Positions 1 through 7,681 of a stretch of DNA of 22,381 nt are shown piece after piece (the first letter of the stretch is position 1; the number at the start of each line of letters is the position of its first letter). A program made the translations under genes and the position numbers. A model generated the notes under the pieces. That model saw only the letters and a list, made by a program, of their open reading frames with translations. It made no database searches and was not told the origin of the DNA. Source of the DNA: Firmicutes bacterium UBA4795 (GTDB taxonomy: Bacteria; Bacillota; Desulfotomaculia; Desulfotomaculales; Nap2-2B); contig DHGP01000037.1 of the NCBI GenBank assembly GCA_002402825.1, positions 1 to 22,381 on the forward strand, written 5' to 3'.

Positions 1-353
1 ATGCAGCCTGGTATTGGATAGCAAAAGAGGATTGGGATAAATGCGTTGCCTTGGGCGCAGCTGCCGTTGAACCACTGCTTGATGCACTAAGAGAAGAAAT
101 TGTGGGTAGAAAGCCCTACTACGTCGTTAAGGATTTTGCAATGAGGACGGTGTACATTGCTGAATTGAGAAATAAGTTTTTGGCCAGAGAAATCGCACGG
201 ACTCTAGTTTCACTGTATCATTCCCACACGATACCTGCACAAGTCAAAAAGAAGATTTTGGAATGGAGAGATACGATAACAGCTGAGTGGCATACGTATG
301 ACAGTTGTGGCACACATTTTGATGAAGGCATCGGGGTTGAATTCCCTCTATGA
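1..353 (+). CDS. HEAT-repeat protein, C-terminal part (5' end outside window)
   Basis: The frame is open from the left edge (first full codon at base 3), so this is the last 116 residues of a longer protein. The visible start reads AWYWIAKEDWDKCVALG followed by AAVEPLLDALREE. This is the helix-turn-helix pattern of PBS-lyase-type HEAT repeats (ALGxxAVEPLLxAL), which serve as protein-binding scaffolds. The remaining ~85 residues are helical and end in an acidic tail containing two cysteines and a histidine. An internal TTG at 51 would give a 100-residue product, but the repeat clearly continues upstream of it. The stop overlaps the next start as ATGA (350-353), so translation is probably coupled to the P-loop ATPase that follows. 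The HEAT call is good; the biological role is unknown because the N-terminal part is missing. Confidence 0.75.
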   Translation, partial: AAWYWIAKEDWDKCVALGAAAVEPLLDALREEIVGRKPYYVVKDFAMRTVYIAELRNKFLAREIARTLVSLYHSHTIPAQVKKKILEWRDTITAEWHTYDSCGTHFDEGIGVEFPL

Positions 354-976
354 GTGGGCTTATATTCATCGTCCTGACAGGCGGTCCCTGCGGCGGGAAG
401 ACCACGCTTATAAGGGAACTACTTGCCGATCCGGGGTGGAACGGTAAAATAGTAGCCTTGCCCGAAGCCATCTCACTCATAAGCTGGCTCGGTGTCTCTC
501 CCGCGGAGCCTCTTTTTCAAAGACTGATGGTTCTGCTCCAGATGGCGCTGGAAGACGCTGTGCGCGTTGGGCTGCAAGAAGCGGAGCCGCGGTTTGTCCT
601 CTGCCACCGCGGCAGCCTCGATCCCTTGGCTTACTGGCTGGCGCGTGGCTGGAAGGAAGAGGGCTTCTTCGCCTACACGGGAACAAGGCGTGAGGAGCAC
701 TACCGCCGCTATGATGCGGTTATCCATCTTGTCACCGCGGCGGACGGTGCCCCGGAGGCATACCGGCGCTGGCCTGATGCCCACCGTCCCGAAACACCTG
801 AGGAAGCTATTCGCCTTGACCGCCTGCTTCAGCATGTTTGGGGAGGACATCCACGCTACATACGCCTGGACAACAAGGGAAAGGACTGGAACACTAAATC
901 TGCACTCGCTCGTAAAAGACTGGAAGAGACATGGCAGGAGTACGGAGCTAACCGCAATGCCAAGAAAGGAAAATAG
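350..976 (+). CDS. AAA_28/NadR-like P-loop ATPase
   Basis: This is a 208-residue soluble protein with a Walker A motif TGGPCGGKTT at residues 10-19. A hydrophobic strand plus FVLCHRGSLDPLAYW near residue 82 matches the D/H-RG-x-x-D-x-x-AYW element of the AAA_28 (NadR kinase-like, TTD14-like) family. The family usually has DRG there; here it is HRG. The C-terminal RPETPEEAIRLDRLL stretch looks like the lid/arginine region. By homology it binds ATP, probably as a kinase or NTPase; the substrate is unknown. Its start overlaps the stop of the HEAT-repeat gene by 4 bp, which suggests a functional pair. The gene looks clearly richer in G+C than the membrane-protein gene just after it, suggesting a different recent origin. 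Family assignment is confident, function is not. Confidence 0.8.
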   Translation: MSGLIFIVLTGGPCGGKTTLIRELLADPGWNGKIVALPEAISLISWLGVSPAEPLFQRLMVLLQMALEDAVRVGLQEAEPRFVLCHRGSLDPLAYWLARGWKEEGFFAYTGTRREEHYRRYDAVIHLVTAADGAPEAYRRWPDAHRPETPEEAIRLDRLLQHVWGGHPRYIRLDNKGKDWNTKSALARKRLEETWQEYGANRNAKKGK

Positions 977-988
977 GAGGCATTAAAG

Positions 989-1672
989 ATGGTACAAAAG
1001 TATCATTATACTAAAGACCCTACGAGGCTCACCAGATTTCTTATAATGATGCTAAAGTTATTCTTAGTCGCAGACATTCTTTTTGTAATTGCTAACATTT
1101 CCAACCTGTCATTGACTATTGGATTAGGACCTTTCCATCCAACCCTGTATGTGTTAATAGTTTTGGCGTTCTATATCACGTTAGTCATGACCTGGATCGC
1201 ATTCATCAAGTGGAAATATCGAGCAAATCTTAATTGCCAAGGATTTGGAGCACAAGGAATGAGATTTAAACCTGAATCGGTTACGATATATTACTTCATT
1301 CCTTTTCTAAACTTGGTTAAGCCATATCAGGCAATGACCGAAATTTGGAAAGTCGGTAAAAATCCTTCCAAGTGGCAGGATGAAAAAGAAAGTCCATTAA
1401 TTATTTGGTGGTGGATTCTATGGTTGGGATTCTGGTCCTTTTTCTTGCTTGCATATTTTATCAGCCAGTATGAATATGCAATCGTGAAAAATTTGCGTCT
1501 ATCTTTTAGTTTTTTAAGTGATGCTATTTTTATTTTAATGACTATCGAAGGTATTATTGGTATCTATTCGTGTATTGTTACAATACGCCTTGTTTTGATT
1601 ATTTTTGGAATGCAAGAAGATTTAGTGAGAGGGCAATCTTACGAAAAAGAAAGGACTATTAAGGGGAAATAA
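989..1672 (+). CDS. DUF4328-type integral membrane protein
   Basis: This 227-residue protein has about four to five hydrophobic segments, near residues 17-38, 50-72, 135-158, 175-197 and possibly more. Between the second and third lies a loop with KWKYRANLNCQGFG, then a stretch around YYFIPFLNLVKPYQAM and EIWK. This matches the DUF4328 signature (W-x-YRA-x-x-N, then FxPx-x-NLxxPY-x-x-x-x-ELW). The function of this family is unknown. A strong ribosome binding site AGGAGG at 975-980 sits 8 bases before ATG 989. The gene follows the ATPase by 12 bp and probably shares its transcript. Its A+T content is much higher than that of the ATPase gene. Confidence 0.75.
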   Translation: MVQKYHYTKDPTRLTRFLIMMLKLFLVADILFVIANISNLSLTIGLGPFHPTLYVLIVLAFYITLVMTWIAFIKWKYRANLNCQGFGAQGMRFKPESVTIYYFIPFLNLVKPYQAMTEIWKVGKNPSKWQDEKESPLIIWWWILWLGFWSFFLLAYFISQYEYAIVKNLRLSFSFLSDAIFILMTIEGIIGIYSCIVTIRLVLIIFGMQEDLVRGQSYEKERTIKGK

Positions 1673-1702
1673 CCAAGCATAAATCCAAAGGAGGTATTTC
1701 TA

Positions 1703-3679
1703 ATGAAAGGTTTAGTGAGATTATTTTTAGCCTTGTCTCTCCTTGTTTTCCTAATTTCCTGCTCCAAAGGTAATTCACCTTCATCTAACCCTAATCCAAA
1801 ACCTTCCTCTGCCAGTATTCCTCAATTTCAGTGGATAAAGGATATGATGGATAAGTACCACAAAACCTTTGATGTATATACGGATGTTGGTTCTGGTGGA
1901 AATCACTTTCCTGTTATGGCCAAGATGGAGGCAGAATATAATAAATTTTATGATAAACATTATTGTAAGTTGCTGATGGAAGTGGATCAGTGCGAAACAA
2001 AGATTCCACAACCACATCATAATAGCGCGACATGTATAAAAGTTGTATTTAAACCTCAAGATTATTCTTATTTAGCCATTAGGTGGCCAAGGCTGTACAA
2101 AGTTCTTACAACAATTTTTTTTACTAAGTATTGGGGGTGGGGTGGTTTTTATTTTATGAACGGAGTCTTTCCAACTGATGCCAAAGAGCCTCAGCAGAAC
2201 TGGGGAGATTACCCAAATGCTGGCTTTAACCTTACTGGTGCTACCAAACTAACTTTCTTTGCCAGGGGCGAAAAAGGAGGTGAGCAGGTAGAGTTTTTTG
2301 TAGGTGGAACAGGCTGGCCAGATAAACCTTACAAAGAATCCCTCCCAAAGGTACCCTGCGCTCCTAAGATGTTTTCAAACGCAAAAACAGCTATGGTAAC
2401 CTTGAGTAGGGAATGGAGACAATACACCATAGACCTTAAAGGTAAAGACCTCAGTTATTTGCTTAGTGGCTTTGGATGGATTGTGAATGGAAAATGGAAT
2501 CATATTAAGCCTAATGAAGAATTAACTTTTTACTTAGACGATATTCGCTTTGATTTAGAAAGACCTGATGAATTGAGATTTATACAAAGTTATGAGACGC
2601 AACCAACTCAACAAAATGATTTTGATGTAGTGATGCGAAATGTGGCATTCACCTATGATAATGCCCTTGCCCTTCTGGCTTTTCTCGCAAGGGGAACGCC
2701 AGATGACCTGAGAAGGGCAAAAATTCTTGCTGATGGCTTTGTATATGCTTCCCAAAATGACAGATTCTACAATGACGGAAGACTGAGGAACGCCTATTCA
2801 AGTGGAGACCTAAAGTCCTTTCCTGGCTGGAAGCCTAATAACAAAGAAGGTTCAGCAAGACTTCCTGGATTCTGGAATTGTACGGAGAAGAAATGGTTTG
2901 AAGATAAGTTTTCAGTGAGCACACATACCGGCAATGTTGCCTGGGCTATGATTGCCATGATCTCAGCATACGAGAGATTTAAAAAGGCAGAGTATCTTTC
3001 TACAGCGGAGAGGCTCGGCGAATGGGTTGAACAAAATCTCAAGGACAATCGTGGTGCAGGAGGTTATTTGGGTGGTTTTGATGGCTGGGAACCTGATCCT
3101 CAGAAGCTTTTTTATAAATCAACAGAACACAATCTTGACCTTTATGTGGCTTTCATAAGACTTTATGAATTGACAAAAAATACAAAGTGGAAAGAGAGGG
3201 CTTTGCATGCCAGGAAATTTGTTTTAGCGATGTGGGATGAAAAGGAGGATAAATTCTGGACAGGGACGAAATTAGACGGGGTTACTATTAACAAGGATGT
3301 AATACCCCTTGATGTTCAGGCATGGGCAATTCTGGTTTTTAGAGATGAGGCACAAAGCTACATAAGGGCTCTAAGATATGCAGAAGGGCATCATGCTGAT
3401 GGGGATGGTTTTGATTTTAACACAGATAAGGATGGGATTTGGTATGAGGGAACAGCCCAGATGGCAGTAGCGTATCAAGTAGTGGGAGAAAAGGAAAAAG
3501 CCCAAAACCTTTTAAAGACCATAAAAGAGGCTCAACTTTCAGCTGGCGCCATTCCTGCAGCGTCAAAAGATGGTTTAACCACCGGTTTTGACTGGCAATA
3601 TTTTCATAGAGGACATCTCGGAGCAACAGCCTGGTATCTCTTTGCAAAATTAGGGGTAAACCCTTACTGGGTGAAATGA
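1703..3679 (+). CDS. Lipoprotein with CBM-like and alpha/alpha-toroid-like domains
   Basis: The protein is 658 residues. It starts with a lipoprotein signal peptide: positive MKGLVR, a hydrophobic core and lipobox LISC with Cys20, so it should be anchored on the outer face of the membrane. Residues ~100-285 are beta-rich and contain LTFFARGEKGGEQVEFFVGG and later FYLDDIRF. This is the pattern of a carbohydrate-binding-like jelly roll (CBM11/CIA30-like). Residues ~300-658 are helical with repeated aromatic-rich helices (VAWAMIAMISAYERF, HNLDLYVAFIRLYEL, EGTAQMAVAYQVVG), resembling the (alpha/alpha)6 barrel of glycoside hydrolases and epimerases. I infer a surface sugar-acting or sugar-binding protein. 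No catalytic residues can be assigned safely. An AAAGGAGG ribosome binding site precedes ATG 1703, and the stop abuts the next start with no gap. Confidence 0.6.
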   Translation: MKGLVRLFLALSLLVFLISCSKGNSPSSNPNPKPSSASIPQFQWIKDMMDKYHKTFDVYTDVGSGGNHFPVMAKMEAEYNKFYDKHYCKLLMEVDQCETKIPQPHHNSATCIKVVFKPQDYSYLAIRWPRLYKVLTTIFFTKYWGWGGFYFMNGVFPTDAKEPQQNWGDYPNAGFNLTGATKLTFFARGEKGGEQVEFFVGGTGWPDKPYKESLPKVPCAPKMFSNAKTAMVTLSREWRQYTIDLKGKDLSYLLSGFGWIVNGKWNHIKPNEELTFYLDDIRFDLERPDELRFIQSYETQPTQQNDFDVVMRNVAFTYDNALALLAFLARGTPDDLRRAKILADGFVYASQNDRFYNDGRLRNAYSSGDLKSFPGWKPNNKEGSARLPGFWNCTEKKWFEDKFSVSTHTGNVAWAMIAMISAYERFKKAEYLSTAERLGEWVEQNLKDNRGAGGYLGGFDGWEPDPQKLFYKSTEHNLDLYVAFIRLYELTKNTKWKERALHARKFVLAMWDEKEDKFWTGTKLDGVTINKDVIPLDVQAWAILVFRDEAQSYIRALRYAEGHHADGDGFDFNTDKDGIWYEGTAQMAVAYQVVGEKEKAQNLLKTIKEAQLSAGAIPAASKDGLTTGFDWQYFHRGHLGATAWYLFAKLGVNPYWVK

Positions 3680-4153
3680 ATGGGAAACTGTTTCTTTTTA
3701 GAGAATTCGGTCAAATGCTTACCCAAAGAAATAATTGTAGGTAATGTGGTAATAGCAATCAATTCTGATAAACCCACAACTTGTTCACATCTTGGCATAA
3801 CACATTTAGTTCAAGCAAGATGTAGGGTCTGCCCCTATAATATTGAATGTGAATGCATTTATTTAGGTGACAATTTAGGTAAACCTTTAAAACTCAGAGA
3901 TTGGGTAATTATCTCAGGAAAGGACCCTGTTGAAACGGCATATAATGCTTTCAATATCCTAAGAGCAAAGTTTAGTTCAATTATCCCCGAATGGTTAACT
4001 ATCCTTATGGTATGTCCTTCTCAAACAAATTTAGGTGATTTTGAAAACATCATAAATGCCATAATTAAAGATATGAATATAAAGACTTCATTTGCTTTTG
4101 AGTTTGTAAAAAACGAAGAAATTACTATTTTAATTTGCGTTTGGAGGAGTTAA
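3680..4153 (+). CDS. Hypothetical cysteine-rich protein
   Basis: I do not recognise this 157-residue protein. Its ATG follows the lipoprotein stop directly (TGA 3677-3679, ATG 3680-3682), so coupled translation is likely. Residues ~54-80 hold a cluster of Cys and His (TCSHLG, then ARCRVCPYNIECECIYLG) spaced like a metal-binding site for zinc or an Fe-S cluster. The second half alternates helix and strand (NIINAIIKDMNIKTS, EITILICVW), compatible with a small alpha/beta domain. There is no signal peptide or membrane segment, so it is probably cytoplasmic despite its coupling to a lipoprotein gene. Base composition is A+T-rich like its neighbours. Confidence 0.55.
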   Translation: MGNCFFLENSVKCLPKEIIVGNVVIAINSDKPTTCSHLGITHLVQARCRVCPYNIECECIYLGDNLGKPLKLRDWVIISGKDPVETAYNAFNILRAKFSSIIPEWLTILMVCPSQTNLGDFENIINAIIKDMNIKTSFAFEFVKNEEITILICVWRS

Positions 4154-4222
4154 AAAAGGAAAAATGGTAGAAAGAATTTCAAAATGTTTGTGAAGAAATA
4201 AATGAAAAGGAGAGGATTTAGA

Positions 4223-4537
4223 ATGTCCTTACTGTTATATTTAAACCCCTATCATCAAGAAGATATTTTACCAGTGTTGAAGAAGAAGCTTATTGAATAT
4301 TTAAAGGCTAAGAAACGACCTAAAATTCAGGAAATGGTTTCTGACCTTGGATTAGAATTTGGGTCACTCACCAGAAAGGAAAAATCTTGTCCTGTTTGTG
4401 GTGGGGATACTTATACATTATATAAAGACTTAGGAGGAATTGATTATTATGATAACTACTGGACAGTTTGTGTCAATCCAAATTGCTCTTGGGAAGGAGT
4501 CCATATAGAGAAATATGAACCAGGACCGTATATTTAA
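4223..4537 (+). CDS. Hypothetical zinc-ribbon protein
   Basis: This is a 104-residue protein. An in-frame ATG at 4202 would add seven residues, but AAGGAGAGG at 4207-4215 lies an ideal 7 bases before ATG 4223, so I chose the latter. Residues ~55-88 contain CPVCGG and, 26 residues on, CVNPNC. This is a typical four-cysteine zinc ribbon; the N-terminal half is predicted to be helical and basic. No family is recognised. It lies 69 bp after the previous hypothetical gene on the same strand and could belong to the same transcript. It is the last gene before the mobile-element zone. Confidence 0.5.
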   Translation: MSLLLYLNPYHQEDILPVLKKKLIEYLKAKKRPKIQEMVSDLGLEFGSLTRKEKSCPVCGGDTYTLYKDLGGIDYYDNYWTVCVNPNCSWEGVHIEKYEPGPYI

Positions 4538-4560
4538 AGATAGAATCAGTTTAGAATCTA

Positions 4561-4600
4561 CACACATCATCATCATCATCACACATACACACACATCATG
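4561..4600 (+). repeat. CAT/CA simple-sequence tract
   Basis: About 40 bases made of CAT and CA units: (CAT)5-like, then CACACATACACACACATCATG. It lies between the last accessory gene and the insertion-sequence end and is not inside any supported gene. Such tracts can vary in length by slippage or mark an assembly or insertion scar. Confidence 0.8.
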
Positions 4601-4604
4601 CTTT

Positions 4605-4651
4605 TGTCAATGAAAAAGTGACCCACCTTTTTAATTAAAAAGGGACCCACC
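4605..4651. repeat. IS21-family terminus with two direct repeats
   Basis: The end starts with TGTCAATG and contains AAAAAGTGACCCACC at 4613-4627 and AAAAAGGGACCCACC at 4637-4651 (14 of 15 identical, 24-bp period). IS21-family ends begin with TG and carry multiple short terminal repeats that bind the transposase. The position downstream of istB, in the minus orientation, fits the right end. I did not find the matching end beyond istA. Confidence 0.6.
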
Positions 4652-4708
4652 CAGATGTATTGATTATGATTATGAATAAATTACTTCAAGTTAAATAAAT
4701 TTGGTAAA

Positions 4709-5137
4709 TCAAAACCACAACCTTGCCTTCATGCCGGGTTTCAGACCGATAAGATTATCGCTTTCATCTACCAAATGCCAACTGTACTCATCTTTATCAA
4801 CCCGGCCGTAAAGCCACTGGTGACCGAAAAACAGACCAATTCTCGTCCCCTTTAAGAATCCAAACGGTCCCTCGTTAATGTTTAGACCGCCGTCGGTAGT
4901 CGGCTTTAAAATCCCTTCCGGTTCTCACTTGGCAATTTTTTCATATGTATCTTGATCAATTTCCCCCCCAGAAAACATTTTCGCCAATGCCTCAAGCGGA
5001 TTTTGGCCGAGATATTTCGACCGGCACTTAACCTTCCCGTGATCCAGGTAGCGCTGCTCCAGATAAGCGTACCTTCCCTTCCAGCGGATAAACAATTCTT
5101 TGGCCTCCTCATCAGGTAGTGCCCAATTAATTAACCA
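4709..5137 (-). pseudogene. Broken gene with DUF5348-like C-terminus
   Basis: One minus-strand frame reads from WLINWALPDEEAKELF (right after a stop at 5138-5140, with no start codon) to AKMFSGGEIDQDTYEKIAK. A TGA at 4925-4927 follows, and the same frame continues with EPEGILKPTTDGG to a stop at 4709-4711. The last ~55 residues (FGHQWLYGRVDKDEYSWHLV and then GLKPGMKARLW) resemble the G-x-W-x-x-GR-x-x-x-D...GL-x-PG-x-x-V/A-R pattern of DUF5348 proteins. The absence of a start and the internal stop mark it as a pseudogene, although the part after TGA could be a separate short ORF. It lies between istB and the IS end, so it is either a passenger or an older gene trapped there. Confidence 0.55.
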
Positions 5138-5177
5138 CTATCCATGATATTTTCCTTGTTTTTAGATGTAATTTTAG

Positions 5178-5221
5178 CCGCCGATACCGGGTCGGATTTT
5201 AATCCGACCCGGTATCGGCGG
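5178..5221. repeat. 21-bp perfect inverted repeat (hairpin)
   Basis: Arms 5178-5198 and 5201-5221 are fully complementary with a two-base loop; the core is CCGCCGATACCGGGTCGG. It lies about 20 bp downstream of the istB stop. No long T-run follows on the minus strand, so it is not a textbook terminator by itself. It may block read-through or be a repetitive palindromic unit. Confidence 0.8.
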
Positions 5222-5238
5222 AAGGGGCGAAGCCCCTT
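5222..5238 (-). terminator. Short GC-rich hairpin after istB
   Basis: AAGGGGC (5222-5228) pairs with GCCCCTT (5232-5238) around a GAA loop, starting 5 bases from the istB stop codon. With the adjacent 21-bp hairpin it probably ends or protects the istAB transcript. There is no clear U-tract on the minus strand, so intrinsic termination is only a guess. Confidence 0.35.
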
Positions 5239-5242
5239 TTAG

Positions 5243-6010
5243 CTAACCAGCCAAGTCCTCTTCCCTGCGCTTCAAACTTTCCCGGAAGCGATAGCTCTCT
5301 CCGTTCATCACCAGGATGTGGCAGCGGTGCGTCAGGCGGTCTAAAAGCGCGGCGGTCAGCTTTTCTTCGCCAAGTACCTGGGTCCACTCTGGAAATTCCA
5401 AATTGGAGGTGATGATTACACTCCCCCGCTCGTAGCGGCCCGCTATCACCCGAAAGAACATTTGGGCGCCTTCGGGCGTGTAAGGGACGTAGCCCAGTTC
5501 GTCAACTACGATTAAATCCTGCTTAAGCCACTGTTTTTCAAAATGGGGCAACCTGTATTCGCGGCTGGCCGCCAACAGTTCGGTAACCAGACCCGGGGCG
5601 GTGTAAAAGCGCGCCCGGTACCCCTGCCGGCAGGCACATAGAGCCAGGGCGATGGCCAGGTGGGTTTTTCCCGTGCCGCTGTTGCCGATCAAAATGACGT
5701 TCTCCTTTTGCTTAATGTACTCTCCCTGGCTTAAGCTTAAAACCTTCTGTTTGTTTAGAGAAGGAATGGCGGTAAAATCAAAGCCTTCTAAAGTTTTCAG
5801 TACCGGAAAGTTGGCCCGGCGGATCCTGACTTGGCGCATGTGTTCTTCCCTGGTCAAAACTTCTTGTTCTAAAAGAGAACAGAGATATTCTTCGTAAGGA
5901 CAATTCTTTTCGGCCGCCTCCCGGGCAAGCGCCCTGTAGTTGCGGGCGACGGTAGGGAGTTTTAAGCGCTTTAAATAGTTCTGTAAGAGCAAATCGGTCG
6001 AGGCATTCAA
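5243..6010 (-). CDS. istB: IS21-family helper ATPase IstB
   Basis: IstB is the AAA+ ATPase that assembles on DNA and activates the IstA transposase for target selection. From TTG 6010 it gives 255 residues, the usual IstB length. It has Walker A GNSGTGKTHLA, Walker B DLIVVDELGYVP, the sensor-like SVIITSNLEFPEW, the DRLTHRC arginine-finger region and the C-terminal GESYRFRES. The frame stays open far upstream (to 6598), but that stretch is istA coding joined by a frameshift. The TTG is preceded by GGAGG with 9 bases spacing and overlaps the TGA of istA (6007-6009), the classical istA-istB coupling. The gene looks intact even though istA is broken. Confidence 0.92.
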   Translation of the reverse strand: MNASTDLLLQNYLKRLKLPTVARNYRALAREAAEKNCPYEEYLCSLLEQEVLTREEHMRQVRIRRANFPVLKTLEGFDFTAIPSLNKQKVLSLSQGEYIKQKENVILIGNSGTGKTHLAIALALCACRQGYRARFYTAPGLVTELLAASREYRLPHFEKQWLKQDLIVVDELGYVPYTPEGAQMFFRVIAGRYERGSVIITSNLEFPEWTQVLGEEKLTAALLDRLTHRCHILVMNGESYRFRESLKRREEDLAG

Positions 6011-7345
6011 TGGAGCACCCCTCCTAAAAGCCGGTTGAATTTGGTCAGCTCCGGCCGGTTGATTTTGATGTGTGTGGTCAAGAAGGGGGTGGCCAGGTAT
6101 TTTCCGCTCAGGCGCTTCACAATGTGCTTGACTCCTTCGGCGTGATAGACACCCTGGCGGTAAGCCTCCGCCAGGGCAAAGGTCGAGCACATCCCAGCCG
6201 CACTGCCGATGTAAAAGAAGGATTTTTACGAATTCTTTTTGGGCCCGGGCGTGGTGCTCCTTTAAGGCGGCCAAATATTTATTGTAGACGGGCGGTAAAT
6301 TTGCTCCTTTGTACGGTCTGGCGTATTCTAATGCTCCGGGCTTCAGGAGCAGGGTATCCAGGTAATGGTCCAGGACGAAGGATTCCCGCTTCTCTCCGTA
6401 AAGGCGGGGGTGGGAAGCGATCAATAAATGGTTGGCGTAGATATCCACTCTGTCCACGTAAGCTTTTAAAACGAGCGCCCGGCCTGCCCAGGTCTGAGGA
6501 ACGGAGTAAAAGTTGTTTTGTGAGCGCACCAGCTGGCTGGCGTTGGCTTTTGCCGAAAGAACGCGGCAGCATTCAAAGGGTCTTTTGGGTAACGGCAAAA
6601 GGAGCTTTCTTTCTTCTTCGAAGGCCTGGGCGATGGTGTAATTTGCCCCGGGTACCCGGTGGTTTTGGGCGTAGGCCAGGCACTGGTCATTTAGCCAGAG
6701 ATTTAGTTCTTCGAGAGAGTTTGCTTCCGGGATGGGGGTAAAGAAGTTTCTTTCGGCAAAGCCGATTAAATTTTCTACCTGGCCTTTTTCGTTTCCCCGG
6801 CCGGCGTTGCAGTAGATGCTTTCGAAAAGGTAGTGGCTTTGATCCGGCGATAAAAGCCTGTTGTTCTATTCTGGTGCGCCCTTCAAGGATTTTGAAGACG
6901 GCTGTTTTTAAGTTGTCGTAGGTGATGGTTAGGGGGACACCGCCGAAGAAATCGAAGGCCCGCCGGTGCCCTTCAAAGAAGGCCTCTTGTTTTGTGCTGG
7001 GAAAAGCCTGGCAAAAAGAGAAGCGGCTGTTGGTCAGGCGTAAGGCAAAAAGTTCAACCTTGACCGGTTCCCCGGCTAAAATTACGGTGACGGTACCCCA
7101 CTCGCGACTTTAGCGTTTGTGCCCGGTTCAAAGGAGAGGGGAACATAGGTTTCGCGTTCTTTTTGCCTTAATTTGTGGACCAGCATGTGGATGCTCGCTT
7201 TGCTGCCCCGGTAACCGTATTCTTGCACCAGACGTTCGTAGATTCGGTTGGCCGTGTGCCTTTGTTTTTTGGGTTTGGCTTCGTCTGCGGCCAGCCATTG
7301 TTCCACAATAGGCTGAATCGTTCCGGTGACCGGCTTGGGAGGCAT
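6007..7345 (-). pseudogene. istA: Frameshifted IS21-family transposase IstA
   Basis: Homologous coding can be followed through four frame segments. The first, ~7345 to 7105, runs from MPPKPVTGTIQPIVEQW to SFEPGTNAKVA. The second, ~7103 to 6860, contains EPVKVELFALRLTNSRFSF and TYDNLKTAV. The third, ~6855 to 6200, contains YCNAGRGNEKGQVENLI and NNFYSVP. The last, 6192 to 6007, ends KFNRLLGGVLH. These fit the DDE integrase core of IstA. The first acidic residue should be in VDWG, but the reading frame breaks exactly there and reads KVASG. The second (YDN) and third (KGQVE) lie in different frames. The N-terminal helix-turn-helix region is absent, so the gene is dead. Confidence 0.85.
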
Positions 7346-7432
7346 CAGAGCGAAATGAAAGATTGGAAGTGGAGACACGAAGAAGCAAAAATACGGTTAG
7401 GCCCTCCTCCTCTAAATGCTGCCTGCATTTAA

Positions 7433-7612
7433 CAACTCAAAGCCCTTACCACAAGCATAATAATCATAGCATATTTAGGGCGCAATGATAAGGACTATCG
7501 TGAAAATTTTTTGCGGTATCTAGAAGGCATGGAGTTAATATGTCCTGAATGTGGTGGCAGAATGGTTTTTCATGATAATTACGAGCGTCACGTACATATT
7601 AATTTTAAGTGA
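7433..7612 (+). pseudogene. N-terminal fragment of a DUF6431-like transposase
   Basis: This short open frame (59 residues) is bounded by stops and has no evident start codon. It reads IIIIAYLGRNDKDYRENFLR, then LICPECGGRMVFHDNYERHV. This closely resembles the N-terminal zinc-finger part of IS transposases annotated as DUF6431 (I-x-AYL-x-R...CPxCGG...H-x-x-Y-x-RH). The homology stops at about HVHI, after which the frame ends within a few codons. The rest of that transposase is missing. It is on the opposite strand from the IS21 genes and marks a second, older element. Confidence 0.6.
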
Positions 7613-7681
7613 GCCGGGCTTGCTGAACTGCAATAAAAAAGCTTCGAATTCGTTCCTTTTCAGCTCCGGAAACTCGTTCAT
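7613..7681 (-). pseudogene. Truncated gene coupled to hicB
   Basis: An ATG at 7681-7679 overlaps the hicB stop as ATGA (7678-7681). It starts a frame reading MNEFPELKRNEFEAFLLQFS and a few more residues before running into the transposase fragment, where any original coding ends. The overlap is typical of toxin-antitoxin partners and other coupled genes, but 23 residues are too few to name a family. I infer that the 3' part was removed when the neighbouring element inserted or was deleted. Confidence 0.4.

Larger units (their letters stand above)
4605..7345 (-). mobile_element. Degenerate IS21-family element
   Basis: The element is oriented on the minus strand and comprises a frameshifted istA, an intact istB, two hairpins, a broken passenger-like gene and a terminus with direct repeats. 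The upstream end and the istA N-terminus are missing, so it cannot move by its own transposase. The region is visibly richer in G+C than the flanking A+T-rich sequence, which fits acquisition from elsewhere. The outer limit near 7345-7432 is approximate, because that is where recognisable istA coding ends and a different transposase fragment begins. Confidence 0.7.

Noticed and set aside
4561..4600. His-tag-like coding (CAT repeats)
   Set aside because: The tract follows the stop of the zinc-ribbon gene and is not in an open frame with a start; it is treated as a simple repeat.
4605..4651. CRISPR-like direct repeats
   Set aside because: There are only two 15-bp units with a 9-bp spacer and no cas genes. 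The position next to istB fits an IS21 end instead.
4906..5112. A 68-residue minus-strand protein MRRPKNCLSAGREG...
   Set aside because: It is a frame shadow; the neighbouring frame (EEAKELFIRWKGRYAYLE) has the more natural composition and continues into the DUF5348-like part.
5243..6598. A single 451-residue minus-strand protein
   Set aside because: Its first part is istA coding and the rest is istB; they are joined only because a frameshift near 6200 put istA in the istB frame. The real IstB starts at TTG 6010.
6070..6741. A 223-residue plus-strand protein opposite istA
   Set aside because: It is an antisense shadow of the GC-rich istA remnant: Arg/Gly/Pro-rich and without domain similarity.
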